Shown piece after piece: positions 29,468 through 36,703 of a stretch of DNA of 64,000 nucleotides. This DNA is from Ruminococcus sp. (GTDB lineage Bacteria; Bacillota; Clostridia; Oscillospirales; Ruminococcaceae): contig JAJBSV010000012.1 of the NCBI GenBank assembly GCA_020861185.1, forward strand, positions 56,566 to 120,565, written 5' to 3'. Numbering within the stretch: position 1 is the first letter of the stretch; every line of letters begins with the position of its first letter. The translations under genes and the position numbers were made by a program. The notes under the pieces are model-generated. The model did not search any database. It worked only from the letters and a program-made list of their open reading frames with translations, and was not told where the DNA came from.

Positions 29468-30346
29468 ATGAACACTAAGAAGAAAATCAGCTCCTACATC
29501 TATCAGTACACCCTCATCGCCATCGGGTCGGTCATTTATGCCGTGTCGGTCAGCCTGTTTCTTGACCCTAACGGGATTGTCCCGGGAGGGTTCACGGGTA
29601 TCGCGATGATTATCGAAAACTTCATCCCCTCGGTGCAGACGGGTACAATCGTCCTGATTCTCAACATCCCTATCCTGGCGGTCGGAATATGGAAGTTCGG
29701 GGCGAAGTTCCTCGGCTCAACCGTCTTCTCTGTCGTTCTGTCGTCTGTCGTGATGAACATTCTTGAACCGTTCGGCACTCTGACGGAGGACCCGCTTCTA
29801 TGCTGTGTTGCGGGCGGATGCCTGATGGCAATCGGGCTACAGCTCGTAATGATGCAGGGCGCAACCACCGGCGGCACCGACATCATCGTCAAGCTCTTAT
29901 CTAAAAAATTCACCGCCATTTCGGGCGGCTCACTGTTTCTTATGGTCGACGGTGCGGTTGTGCTCCTTGCCATCATCACCACCGGCAACATCGACAAGGG
30001 TCTCTACGCGGCGCTCTGCATCATAATCTCGTCGGTCGTCACAAACTTAATCTTAAACGGCACCAACGAGGCAAAGCTCTTGATTGTTATAAGCGACTTC
30101 TCGGACAAAATCACCACTCGGCTCATGCAAGAGCTCGATGTCGGCGTCACTCTCCTTGAAGGCAGTGGCGCATACTCCCAGAACGCAAAGTGCGTCATCA
30201 TCTGCGTCGTCAAGAAGTCGGTCATGTCGAAAGCCCTGAAAATAGTAAAAGCCGAGGACGACAGCTCGTTTACAATCGTGACAACGGCGAATGAGGTGTT
30301 TGGGGAGGGGTATAAACTTCACGGTGGGGATAACTGGATGAGTTAA
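29468..30346 (+). CDS. YitT family membrane protein (DUF161 + DUF2179)
   Basis: The 292-residue protein has five to six membrane helices with the family motifs DPNGIVPGGFTGIAMII and QGATTGGTDIIVKLLSKK, followed by a cytoplasmic DUF2179 domain (LLEGSGAYSQNAKCVIICVV). That domain resembles GlnB-like or DUF2179 ligand-binding folds. ATG 29468 follows AGAAAGG and is preferred to the upstream start. The transport substrate is unknown. It is a single-gene unit with a run of hairpins after it. Confidence 0.9.
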   Translation: MNTKKKISSYIYQYTLIAIGSVIYAVSVSLFLDPNGIVPGGFTGIAMIIENFIPSVQTGTIVLILNIPILAVGIWKFGAKFLGSTVFSVVLSSVVMNILEPFGTLTEDPLLCCVAGGCLMAIGLQLVMMQGATTGGTDIIVKLLSKKFTAISGGSLFLMVDGAVVLLAIITTGNIDKGLYAALCIIISSVVTNLILNGTNEAKLLIVISDFSDKITTRLMQELDVGVTLLEGSGAYSQNAKCVIICVVKKSVMSKALKIVKAEDDSSFTIVTTANEVFGEGYKLHGGDNWMS

Positions 30347-30469
30347 GTCGCTATCGCGACCTAACTCCGGAAGTTGCTTCGCAACTTCCACTATGCGATT
30401 AATCAAAAAGAACGGGCGGAGAAGTTTGGCAAAGCCAAACTTCCGAAGTTCGCAAAGCGAACTTCTTTA
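30345..30469. repeat. Four consecutive short hairpins after yitT
   Basis: GTCGC/GCGAC (30347-30360), GGAAGTTGC/GCAACTTCC (30369-30389), GAAGTTTGGC/GCCAAACTTC (30421-30443) and GAAGTTCGC/GCGAACTTC (30445-30465) follow each other, three of them with 3-base loops. The last ends in TTTAT and may serve as the terminator for both convergent genes. The stems share the GAAGTT-GC core, which suggests copies of one palindromic unit. Confidence 0.75.
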
Positions 30470-30484
30470 TCCAGCCCACTACTT

Positions 30485-31102
30485 TTATTTCTGACTATTG
30501 AACCAATTCTCAATATACGCCGCAATATGCGGAATCGCTGTGGCTACGTCGATGCCGGTGGTGTTGAGGCAGAGGTTATAGCCCCTGCGGTCGCCCCATG
30601 GGTAATGTGCAAGTACACCGTGGCTCGCGGCACGGTCCTTGTCTATCTTCTTTATAGAGCGCTCAAGTGCCTTGTCGCTCATGTCTTCGCCTGCTCTTGC
30701 CCTTGCCCGGCAACGAGCTAATTTTTCGCTCATCTCAGCATAGACAAAAATCTTGAAGGGGTTCTTGTCCTCAAGTATAACGTCCGCACCGCGTCCGACT
30801 ATGACGCAGTTGCCCTTCGAGGCGAGCTCCTCGATGACCTCGTGCTGATGGGAAATCAGGTTCGGGGTTACGGTTGTAACGGACGGAATATATGAGAAGG
30901 TGTGCGAGATGGTCATGGGATAGTTGAACCTCATCCCGCCCTCAACGGCTCTCTCGACATACTCCTCATCAAAGGAGCTCTTCTCGGCAATCGCAGTGAT
31001 AATCTCCCTATCGTAGTAGGCGAAGCCGAGCTCATCCGCAAGGCGCTTGCCGACCTCTCTTCCGCCGCTGCCAAATTCTCTGCTAACGGTTATAATCCTC
31101 AT
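30485..31102 (-). CDS. Cytidylate kinase-like family protein
   Basis: The 205-residue P-loop protein has ITVSREFGSGGREVGKRLA near its N-terminus (the modified P-loop of the cytidylate_kin2 family), GRGADVIL, and the Arg-rich lid region RCRARARAGED. These proteins resemble Cmk but are shorter and carry FGSGG instead of GPSGSGKST, and their substrate is not established. ATG 31102 follows GAAAGGATG; the upstream start at 31123 is less likely. It is convergent with yitT and lies downstream of the serpin gene. Confidence 0.85.
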   Translation of the reverse strand: MRIITVSREFGSGGREVGKRLADELGFAYYDREIITAIAEKSSFDEEYVERAVEGGMRFNYPMTISHTFSYIPSVTTVTPNLISHQHEVIEELASKGNCVIVGRGADVILEDKNPFKIFVYAEMSEKLARCRARARAGEDMSDKALERSIKKIDKDRAASHGVLAHYPWGDRRGYNLCLNTTGIDVATAIPHIAAYIENWFNSQK

Positions 31103-31187
31103 AATCACGTCATCCTTTCTCATAAGAAAATTTTATGAAAACGGTCTTCCGTCAGGCGTGAAGCCGATTCGTACAACCGATTTTCTC

Positions 31188-32459
31188 TTATTCTGTCGGG
31201 TTATCCACAACTCCCATAAAGAGCGGGATGCCCGTCTCGCTGTCATATACGGCATAGAAGAAGCTTTGGTCGAACATGATAACCTCGGGATAGGTTATCG
31301 CCGCTCCCTCCAGTATCTCCGCCGTGACAGCCGCCGCTTTGGTTCCCCAGACGTCAACTTCTATAACAGCCTTCTGGATGGTCTTGCTTAAGAATATTCC
31401 CTCGCCGAAGTTATCAAACCCGCCGGAATAAACCTTGCTCAGCCCCAGAGCCGAAAGTGCATCGTCAAGCTCCATTTCCGCTTCAATCTTATATCTCGGA
31501 ATGTGCATGTTGCACAAGCCGTACTGCGAGTTATCAAGAATCTCGTTGAATCTCTCTGCGGTCAGGTTGCTGACAAAGCCGTCAATATCGCCGTCATCCG
31601 GCATCAGCGCCACATACTTGAGCCTGCCGTCGGCATAGTCCATGATAATACCGGTCACGCCGTCGTATTTGATATAGTCGTAATTTCTCTCGGTTCCGAG
31701 GTACTCAGCCTGAACAACCTCGCCCGAAGAAGTGGTGAAGTCGGTCGTCCAATAACTTTCAAAGAAGTCGAACTGTCTCTCCCACTCGGCATCCAAAAGA
31801 AGCGCATTGACAAGCACCATCATCGTCTCGTCGTCAAGATTTTCGCTGAAGAATTCGGGAATCAGCCCGTCGGTGCTGTCGGAAATCCAGCTGTTGATGT
31901 ACTCCCTCGCCGCATCGGTCGAGAGGCGCATGGTCTTGCACTCGGCTTCATAGTATTTTTCGAGATTCGTCAGAGCCACGTCACTGCCGTCGCTAAGCTC
32001 CATCCTGTCGTCGATAAAGACGCCGTTCGAGACACTGAGGACGGTTGTCGAGTCTTCCGAAAGCGCCGCATACTCCTGCATGATTTCGGAGCACCACGCC
32101 GCGGCTTCCTCGGCAGTCATTCCGAGTAAGCCCTGTAGCTCTTCAGCCGATTCATCGGTCGCACCCAAAGAAAGCATTCCCAGAGCGTAGTAAGCCGACA
32201 AGGGCGAGAATACGCTGTTTTCGCCGTTCGAGACGATTTCCGAGAAGATATTGAAGGCGAATTTCTGCACGACCTCATCGGCATCAAGACCACTGTAGTC
32301 GATGTTGACGGGAACGGCGGTTGTGGCTTCGGTGGTCGCCTCTGTCGCAGATGGCATTGTATCAACCGGATTGATGTCATCCTCCTCAGAGCTCCCGCAT
32401 CCGCAGAGCATCGTTGCGCCCAGAATTATTGCCGTAAGTAACGCTATTAATCTTTTCAT
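31188..32459 (-). CDS. Serpin-family lipoprotein (protease inhibitor)
   Basis: The 423-residue protein has a lipoprotein signal with a lipobox ending at LCGC (Cys20 or so), then an acidic Thr-rich linker and a complete serpin fold. FNIFSEIVSNGENSVFSPLS is the start (core NSVFSPLSAYYALGMLSLGA), VNALLLDAEWERQFD lies mid-protein, and SFFYAVYDSETGIPLFMG is the end. The hinge of the reactive loop reads GTKAAAVTAEI, close to the inhibitory consensus GTEAAAAT. It would be anchored outside the membrane and may inhibit host or bacterial serine proteases. AGGAGAG precedes the ATG. Confidence 0.92.
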   Translation of the reverse strand: MKRLIALLTAIILGATMLCGCGSSEEDDINPVDTMPSATEATTEATTAVPVNIDYSGLDADEVVQKFAFNIFSEIVSNGENSVFSPLSAYYALGMLSLGATDESAEELQGLLGMTAEEAAAWCSEIMQEYAALSEDSTTVLSVSNGVFIDDRMELSDGSDVALTNLEKYYEAECKTMRLSTDAAREYINSWISDSTDGLIPEFFSENLDDETMMVLVNALLLDAEWERQFDFFESYWTTDFTTSSGEVVQAEYLGTERNYDYIKYDGVTGIIMDYADGRLKYVALMPDDGDIDGFVSNLTAERFNEILDNSQYGLCNMHIPRYKIEAEMELDDALSALGLSKVYSGGFDNFGEGIFLSKTIQKAVIEVDVWGTKAAAVTAEILEGAAITYPEVIMFDQSFFYAVYDSETGIPLFMGVVDNPTE

Positions 32460-32526
32460 GTTAATCTCTCCTTTTAGAGTATTTCTATTAGTAATACAAA
32501 TCTGAGGGAGAAATTATTGCGTTATT

Positions 32527-33162
32527 TCAAAATTTTTTTAGTTTTTCGGGAAGCTCGGTTATGGCGGAGATGCTCTCTGTCCCCTCCGGCACGGTTCCGT
32601 AGCCATAGGCGCTATGGATGAAGTGCGTTCCGGCAGCTTTGGCGGAGTTATAGTCGCCCATCGTGTCGCCGATGTAGACGCACTCTTTGGGCTCGATCCC
32701 GTTTCTTTTCACGACGAGGGCGATGTTGTCGGCTTTCATGAGCCCCGTGTCGCCCCAACACTCTTTGTCGTCAAACAAATCACCGAGCTCGTGGTACTTC
32801 ATGAACGCCTCGATATAGCCCGACTGGCAGTTGGAGACGCAGGCTATTAGAAGCCCCATGCTCCTGAGCTTCTCAAGAGTCTCTCTGAGACCGTCGTAGA
32901 GATTGCCGCCGTGGGTCTCGATGTAGGAATTTTCGTAAGCCGTGCAGTAGCGCATGATGCCGACGGCACGCTCGGGGTCGATGCAGTCGAAATAGACGTG
33001 CGCAATCTCCTCGAGGGTCTTCCCCATCTCGTACATCATCTCGTCCTGGGTGATGCGTCTTGACAAATCCAGTCTTGCGAGTGCTATATTAAAGCTTTCG
33101 GCGACGCTCGCGGAAGCGTCCCAAAGCGTTCCGTCAAGGTCAAAAAGAACAGCTTTTATCAT
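32527..33162 (-). CDS. HAD-superfamily hydrolase, phosphoglycolate phosphatase-like
   Basis: The 211-residue protein has all HAD motifs: DLDGTLWD (nucleophile Asp), CVSNCQSGYI (motif II), and KADNIALVVKRNG followed by VYIGDTMGDYNSAKAAGTHFI (motifs III and IV). The helical cap between motifs I and II places it in the Gph/beta-phosphoglucomutase group. ATG 33162 follows GGAAAGG. The substrate cannot be read. It has its own promoter, divergent to the tRNA promoter. Confidence 0.9.
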   Translation of the reverse strand: MIKAVLFDLDGTLWDASASVAESFNIALARLDLSRRITQDEMMYEMGKTLEEIAHVYFDCIDPERAVGIMRYCTAYENSYIETHGGNLYDGLRETLEKLRSMGLLIACVSNCQSGYIEAFMKYHELGDLFDDKECWGDTGLMKADNIALVVKRNGIEPKECVYIGDTMGDYNSAKAAGTHFIHSAYGYGTVPEGTESISAITELPEKLKKF

Positions 33163-33194
33163 TTTTATCAAGCCTTTCCGTTTCCTATGCGACC

Positions 33195-33223
33195 ATTATA
33201 CCACAATTTGCACAAAATTGCAA
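33195..33223 (-). promoter_or_regulatory. Promoter of the HAD hydrolase gene
   Basis: On the minus strand TTGCAA (33218-33223) and TATAAT (33195-33200) are separated by 17 bases. Confidence 0.85.
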
Positions 33224-33294
33224 CACGAAAATAGCGTTTCGAGGCTTTCGACAGGCGCGCATAAATTCATATGAAATTTTCGCGTCAATACCTC

Positions 33295-33323
33295 TTTACA
33301 AATCGGCTTTGTTGTGGTAAAAT
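33295..33323 (+). promoter_or_regulatory. Promoter of tRNA-Leu
   Basis: TTTACA (33295-33300) and TAAAAT (33318-33323) are 17 bases apart; the mature tRNA starts 21 bases after the -10. Confidence 0.75.
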
Positions 33324-33344
33324 AACTGAGTTGAGATTCGATAT

Positions 33345-33431
33345 GCAGGTATGGCGGAATTGGCAGACGCGCATGGTTCAGGTCCATGTGAGAGCAATTT
33401 CATGCAGGTTCAAGTCCTGTTACCTGCACCA
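33345..33431 (+). tRNA. tRNA-Leu (anticodon CAG), CCA encoded
   Basis: The acceptor stem GCAGGTA (33345-33351) pairs with TACCTGC (33421-33427), followed by ACCA. The anticodon stem CATGG/CCATG (33372-33376 and 33384-33388) frames the loop TTCAGGT, so the anticodon at 33379-33381 is CAG. A long variable arm and the TTCAAGTCC T-loop complete a class II tRNA of 87 bases. It abuts the left repeat of the island and may be its insertion landmark. Confidence 0.96.
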
Positions 33432-33433
33432 AT

Positions 33434-33481
33434 AGCTCGCGAAGCGAGCTACTGAAGAAGCACCCAAAGGGGTGCTTCTTC
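33434..33481 (+). repeat. Two hairpins directly after tRNA-Leu
   Basis: AGCTCGC/GCGAGCT (33434-33450, loop GAA) is followed by the perfect 12-base stem GAAGAAGCACCC/GGGTGCTTCTTC (33454-33481). Neither has a T-run; they may act in tRNA 3' processing or be remnants of the inserted element. Confidence 0.7.
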
Positions 33482-33595
33482 ACCTGATGCAATCAAGTCA
33501 ACAATAATCCGAACCCGTTTCCGATTGGTGATGGGTTCGGATTTTTTGTTTACTTTGAATAGAAGACAGGCAATGTAGTTTATGATGCTACCTTG
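33478..33595 (+). repeat. Left copy of imperfect direct repeat flanking the island
   Basis: From CTTCACCTGATGCAATCAAGT (33478 on, first 20 bases shared) through CCGAACCCGTTTCCGATTGG to the TACCTTG at 33589-33595, this segment matches 48842-49047 with few mismatches, except that the right copy has about 90 additional bases. Each copy contains the same terminator hairpin. TACCTTGA here also forms an inverted repeat with TCAAGGTA at 33608-33615. The repeats delimit the lower-GC gene island. Confidence 0.75.
33507..33547 (+). terminator. Terminator inside the left repeat
   Basis: ATCCGAACCC (33507-33516) pairs perfectly with GGGTTCGGAT (33533-33542) and is followed by TTTTT. It can end the tRNA-Leu transcript. 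Confidence 0.88.
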
Positions 33596-33647
33596 AGCCT
33601 CAATTTGTCAAGGTACAATTTTGCAAAAAGTTATAAATTCTTAAACA

Positions 33648-33680
33648 AAGAGCAGTCCCGGGTGCTATGAGACTGCTCTT
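33648..33680 (-). terminator. Terminator-like hairpin after metY
   Basis: AAGAGCAGTC (33648-33657) pairs with GACTGCTCTT (33671-33680). On the minus strand it follows the metY stop and is trailed by TGTTTAAG, a weak T-tract. The gap 33596-33731 holds nothing else recognisable. Confidence 0.65.
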
Positions 33681-33731
33681 ATGCTCTCTGATAAATTTTA
33701 TGTTAGGTGTACATCGATCGTGATCGAGTCA

Positions 33732-35024
33732 TCAATCCCCAAATGCCTGTGAAAGGTCGGCAATGATGTCATCGATGTGCTCAGTACCGATAGATAGACG
33801 GATTGTATTCGGCTTTATTCCCTGATCCAGAAGCTCCTCTTCCGAAAGCTGAGAATGTGTCGTGGTTGCCGGATGGATGACGAGGCTCTTTACATCGGCT
33901 ACGTTAGCCAGAAGCGAGAACACCTTGAGGCTGTCTATAAACTCGTGAGCTTCTTTCTGACCGCCCTTAATCTCGAATGTGAATATTGAGCCGCCTCCGT
34001 TCGGGAAATACTTCTCGTACAGAGCGTGGTCAGGATGGTCGGGCAGTGCCGGATGATTTACTTTTTCGACCTTCGGATGATTTACAAGAAAGTCCAAAAC
34101 TTTCTTTGTGTTTTCAACATGACGGTCGATTCTCAGGGAGAGAGTTTCGGTTCCCTGTAACAGAAGAAAAGCATTGAAGGGCGAAATCGTGGCTCCCGTA
34201 TCTCTCAGAAGTATTGCTCTTATGTAGGTTACGAATGCCGCAGGACCCACTGCATCTGCGAACGAAATTCCGTGGTAGCTCGGATTTGGTTCAGCTATCG
34301 GTGCATACTTACCGCTTGCCTTCCAATCGAACTTTCCTCCGTCAACGATAACTCCGCCTAAGGTTGTTCCGTGCCCGCCAATGAACTTGGTCGCAGAATG
34401 GATTACTATGTCCGCTCCATGCTCAATCGGTCTGAAAAGATAGGGAGTTGCAAATGTGTTGTCGATTGCAACGGGAATACCGTGTCTGTGTGCAATTTCA
34501 GAAATGGCATCAACATCGGGAATATCGCTGTTAGGATTGCCCAAGGTCTCAAGATAGATTGCCTTTGTATTATCCTGAATGGCGGCTTCAACTTCTTCCA
34601 GATTATGAGCGTCGACAAAGGTTGTTTCGATTCCGCTTAACTTAAGAGTATGGGCAAGAAGATTGTAGCTACCTCCGTAGATGGTCTTCTGTGCGACAAT
34701 ATGGTCGCCTTTCTGAGCGAGTGCCTGAATTGTATATGTGACAGCCGCCGCTCCGGAAGCAAGCGCAAGTCCCGCAACTCCACCCTCTAAAGCGGCGATT
34801 CTTGACTCGAAAACGTCCTGTGTGGAATTGGTCAGTCTGCCGTAGATGTTGCCGGAATCACGGAGTCCAAAGCGGTCTGCGGCGTGAGCTGAGTTATGAA
34901 AAACATAAGAGGTTGTCTGGTAGATGGGGACAGCCCTTGAATCGGTTACGGGATCGGGATTCTCCTGACCAGCATGGAGTTGGATGGTTTCAAACTTAAA
35001 GTTGTTTTCGTAATTGTATTTCAT
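33732..35024 (-). CDS. metY: O-acetylhomoserine sulfhydrylase / aminocarboxypropyltransferase (MetY)
   Basis: A 430-residue PLP enzyme of the Cys/Met-metabolism family; the length is that of MetY, which is longer than cystathionine synthases. [15 protein letters not shown] at the start, [24 protein letters not shown] and the PLP lysine in [11 protein letters not shown] are MetY hallmarks. It joins sulfide (or methanethiol) to O-acetylhomoserine, giving homocysteine or methionine. AAGGAG lies 11 bases before the ATG, with the palindrome GTGTATACAC between them. A promoter at 35229-35257 and a 24-residue Cys-rich leader peptide precede it, so cysteine supply probably controls its translation. 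Confidence 0.95.
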   Translation of the reverse strand: MKYNYENNFKFETIQLHAGQENPDPVTDSRAVPIYQTTSYVFHNSAHAADRFGLRDSGNIYGRLTNSTQDVFESRIAALEGGVAGLALASGAAAVTYTIQALAQKGDHIVAQKTIYGGSYNLLAHTLKLSGIETTFVDAHNLEEVEAAIQDNTKAIYLETLGNPNSDIPDVDAISEIAHRHGIPVAIDNTFATPYLFRPIEHGADIVIHSATKFIGGHGTTLGGVIVDGGKFDWKASGKYAPIAEPNPSYHGISFADAVGPAAFVTYIRAILLRDTGATISPFNAFLLLQGTETLSLRIDRHVENTKKVLDFLVNHPKVEKVNHPALPDHPDHALYEKYFPNGGGSIFTFEIKGGQKEAHEFIDSLKVFSLLANVADVKSLVIHPATTTHSQLSEEELLDQGIKPNTIRLSIGTEHIDDIIADLSQAFGD

Positions 35025-35096
35025 TGTGTATACACTCCTTGGTAAGATAAAGTTGTTCTGTGCTTCTGATAAAGAAGCGTTGTTATTGTATCTGTA

Positions 35097-35171
35097 TCAA
35101 CAGCAACAGTGTACACACATTCGACCGAATCTGAAGTTATGTCTTAATAGAACTGTGAAATTTGTAGGCAT
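35097..35171 (-). CDS. Cys-rich leader peptide of metY (24 residues, ending MCVHCCC)
   Basis: Within the metY 5' leader, ATG 35171 is preceded at 6 bases by GGAAG (35178-35182). It opens a 24-codon frame that starts MPTNFTVLL and ends MCVHCCC-TGA, with four Cys in the last six codons. The stop is 72 bases before the metY ATG. The segment TGTGTACAC, covering codons 19-21 (35109-35117), is complementary to the GTGTATACACA between the metY Shine-Dalgarno and ATG (35025-35035). A ribosome waiting at the CCC codons would therefore expose the metY start, while normal termination would let the pairing hide it. This is the logic of a cysteine attenuator; the mechanism is inference, the reading frame is seen. 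Confidence 0.75.
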   Translation of the reverse strand: MPTNFTVLLRHNFRFGRMCVHCCC

Positions 35172-35228
35172 AGTAATCTTCCTTTCAATCGAAATAAAAC
35201 ACATACTAAAACGATATGTATTATGGGG

Positions 35229-35257
35229 ATTATAACCGATATATTTTCTTTTGTCAA
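35229..35257 (-). promoter_or_regulatory. Promoter of the leader peptide and metY
   Basis: On the minus strand perfect TTGACA (35252-35257) and TATAAT (35229-35234) are 17 bases apart. The transcript begins about 50 bases before the leader peptide ATG. Confidence 0.92.
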
Positions 35258-35297
35258 TACCTTTTTCAAAAAATTTTTTCAGAATTCAAAAAACGTA

Positions 35298-35326
35298 TTG
35301 ACAGCAAGACTGACTTATGATATAAT
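35298..35326 (+). promoter_or_regulatory. Promoter of the transsulfuration-enzyme gene at 35382
   Basis: Perfect TTGACA (35298-35303) and TATAAT (35321-35326) with a 17-base spacer. Confidence 0.93.
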
Positions 35327-35327
35327 C

Positions 35328-35344
35328 CCTACTATGTTGATAGG
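35328..35344 (+). promoter_or_regulatory. Operator-like palindrome CCTAC-N7-ATAGG at the transcription start
   Basis: CCTAC (35328-35332) and ATAGG (35340-35344) are spaced by 7 bases and begin one base after the -10. The same CCTAY-N7-RTAGG pattern occurs at 43129-43145 and 43243-43259. The position fits a repressor site. Confidence 0.6.
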
Positions 35345-35381
35345 CTTTAATTTGGTAAAGCTTAGCCCGGAGGTTTCAAAA

Positions 35382-36578
35382 GTGTCAAAGAAAGAAAACA
35401 AGTTTGAGAGATACGACATTTCTACGCAGGCGGTACATTCGGGAAATGACTACGACGAAGAAACCGGTGCGGTTCGCAGACCGCTACACATGGCGAACAG
35501 TTACAAATTGCCGGATGACCTCTCGCAGGTCAACTACTCATCAACAGATCTTCTGATGTACTCCAGAAACGGAAATGCTAATCAGCACTGGTTAGAAGAA
35601 AAAGTTGCGGCTTTGTATCATGCAGATGATGCCATTGTCCTCGCCAGCGGCGTAGGTGCACTTCATGCGTTGTTCTGGACACTTTTGAAATCGGGAGACA
35701 GGGTTGTTTATCCAAAAGTGAGCTATATGGCTGTTTACAGAATGTTCCACGAGCTGTTCAACAGGAAGTTCGGCGTGGAGACGGTTATGGTGGACATGAC
35801 CGACATCGAGGCTGTGAAGAAAGCAATCACTCCCGGCACAAAGCTTGTTCACATCGAAACTCCCGACAATCCCACCGTAGGAGTAACAGACATAGCTGCT
35901 GTTGCAAAAATCGCCCACGAAAACGGCGCAGTTCTGTCGGTGGACAACACCTTTGCCTCCCCACTGAACCAGAGACCTCTGGAGCTTGGCGCAGATTTCG
36001 TGGTAGATTCGCTCACTAAGTTTATCAACGGTCACGGCGACGCCCAAGGTGGTGCAATCATATCCAACGACTTGGAGACAATGGATCGCATCCGTTATGA
36101 AGCACAGGTTAATGTTGGCGGGGTCATCAGTCCATTTAATGCGTGGCAGATTTTCCGAGGGTCTGTCACCTTCCCACTGCGTATGGAGAGAATCAATCAG
36201 TCTTCGCAAACGATTGCTGAGTGGCTGGAACAGAGGGAGAATATTACGTTTGTCTCCTATCCCGGACTTCCGAGCAATCCGGGACACGAGCTGGCAAAAC
36301 GGCAGATGGAAAACGGATTCGGAGGAGTTATCTCCTTCGGCGTTAGTGCAGATGACAAAACGGTAGAACGGTTTTGTGCGAATCTAAAGGTTGTCACCTT
36401 TGCCGTCTCTTTAGGACATGACGAAAGTCTGATCTTCCCGCAACCAAGTTATGATGAGAGAATCAACCTGTATCCGGAAAAGTTCAGAAATGGCTTTATT
36501 CGTTTCAGCGTCGGGCTTGAGTCGCCGGAAGACATCATCGGAGATCTGGATCAGGCGTTGAGCGCGGTCGGATTGTAG
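35382..36578 (+). CDS. PLP-dependent transsulfuration enzyme (cystathionine gamma-synthase / beta- or gamma-lyase type)
   Basis: The 398-residue Cys/Met-metabolism enzyme has [19 protein letters not shown] at the start, [39 protein letters not shown] and the PLP lysine in [15 protein letters not shown] 35382 is chosen because GGAGG lies 8 bases upstream and the promoter ends at 35326; the longer frame would begin upstream of the promoter. Sequence alone does not separate synthase from lyase: [13 protein letters not shown] replaces the usual GGxESL context, so it could also be a methionine gamma-lyase or O-acetylhomoserine enzyme. It is divergent from metY. Confidence 0.85.
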   Translation: MSKKENKFERYDISTQAVHSGNDYDEETGAVRRPLHMANSYKLPDDLSQVNYSSTDLLMYSRNGNANQHWLEEKVAALYHADDAIVLASGVGALHALFWTLLKSGDRVVYPKVSYMAVYRMFHELFNRKFGVETVMVDMTDIEAVKKAITPGTKLVHIETPDNPTVGVTDIAAVAKIAHENGAVLSVDNTFASPLNQRPLELGADFVVDSLTKFINGHGDAQGGAIISNDLETMDRIRYEAQVNVGGVISPFNAWQIFRGSVTFPLRMERINQSSQTIAEWLEQRENITFVSYPGLPSNPGHELAKRQMENGFGGVISFGVSADDKTVERFCANLKVVTFAVSLGHDESLIFPQPSYDERINLYPEKFRNGFIRFSVGLESPEDIIGDLDQALSAVGL

Positions 36579-36624
36579 CAAAAAGTTATAGATTGAATCT
36601 ATACCTGAGCATTCAAAGATTGTA

Positions 36625-36655
36625 TTGGAAGGCAACGGGCAAAATATGCTATAAT
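36625..36655 (+). promoter_or_regulatory. Possible metE promoter
   Basis: A perfect TATAAT (36650-36655) preceded by TTGGAA (36625-36630) at a long 19-base spacing. No S-box, T-box or cobalamin riboswitch structure was recognised in the 125-base gap before metE. Confidence 0.4.
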
Positions 36656-36703
36656 TATGCCGACGAACGTTCACACGATTTTGTACAAGGAGAGGATATA
36701 TTC

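Noticed and set aside
35041..35096. Transcription attenuator terminator between the Cys leader peptide and metY
   Set aside because: A small GCTTCT/AGAAGC hairpin exists but is followed by ACAGAAC, not a T-run, so control by translation is favoured.
36579..36703. S-box or T-box riboswitch upstream of metE
   Set aside because: The 125-base gap has no conserved S-box core, no T-box TGG sequence and no terminator/antiterminator pair that I could find.
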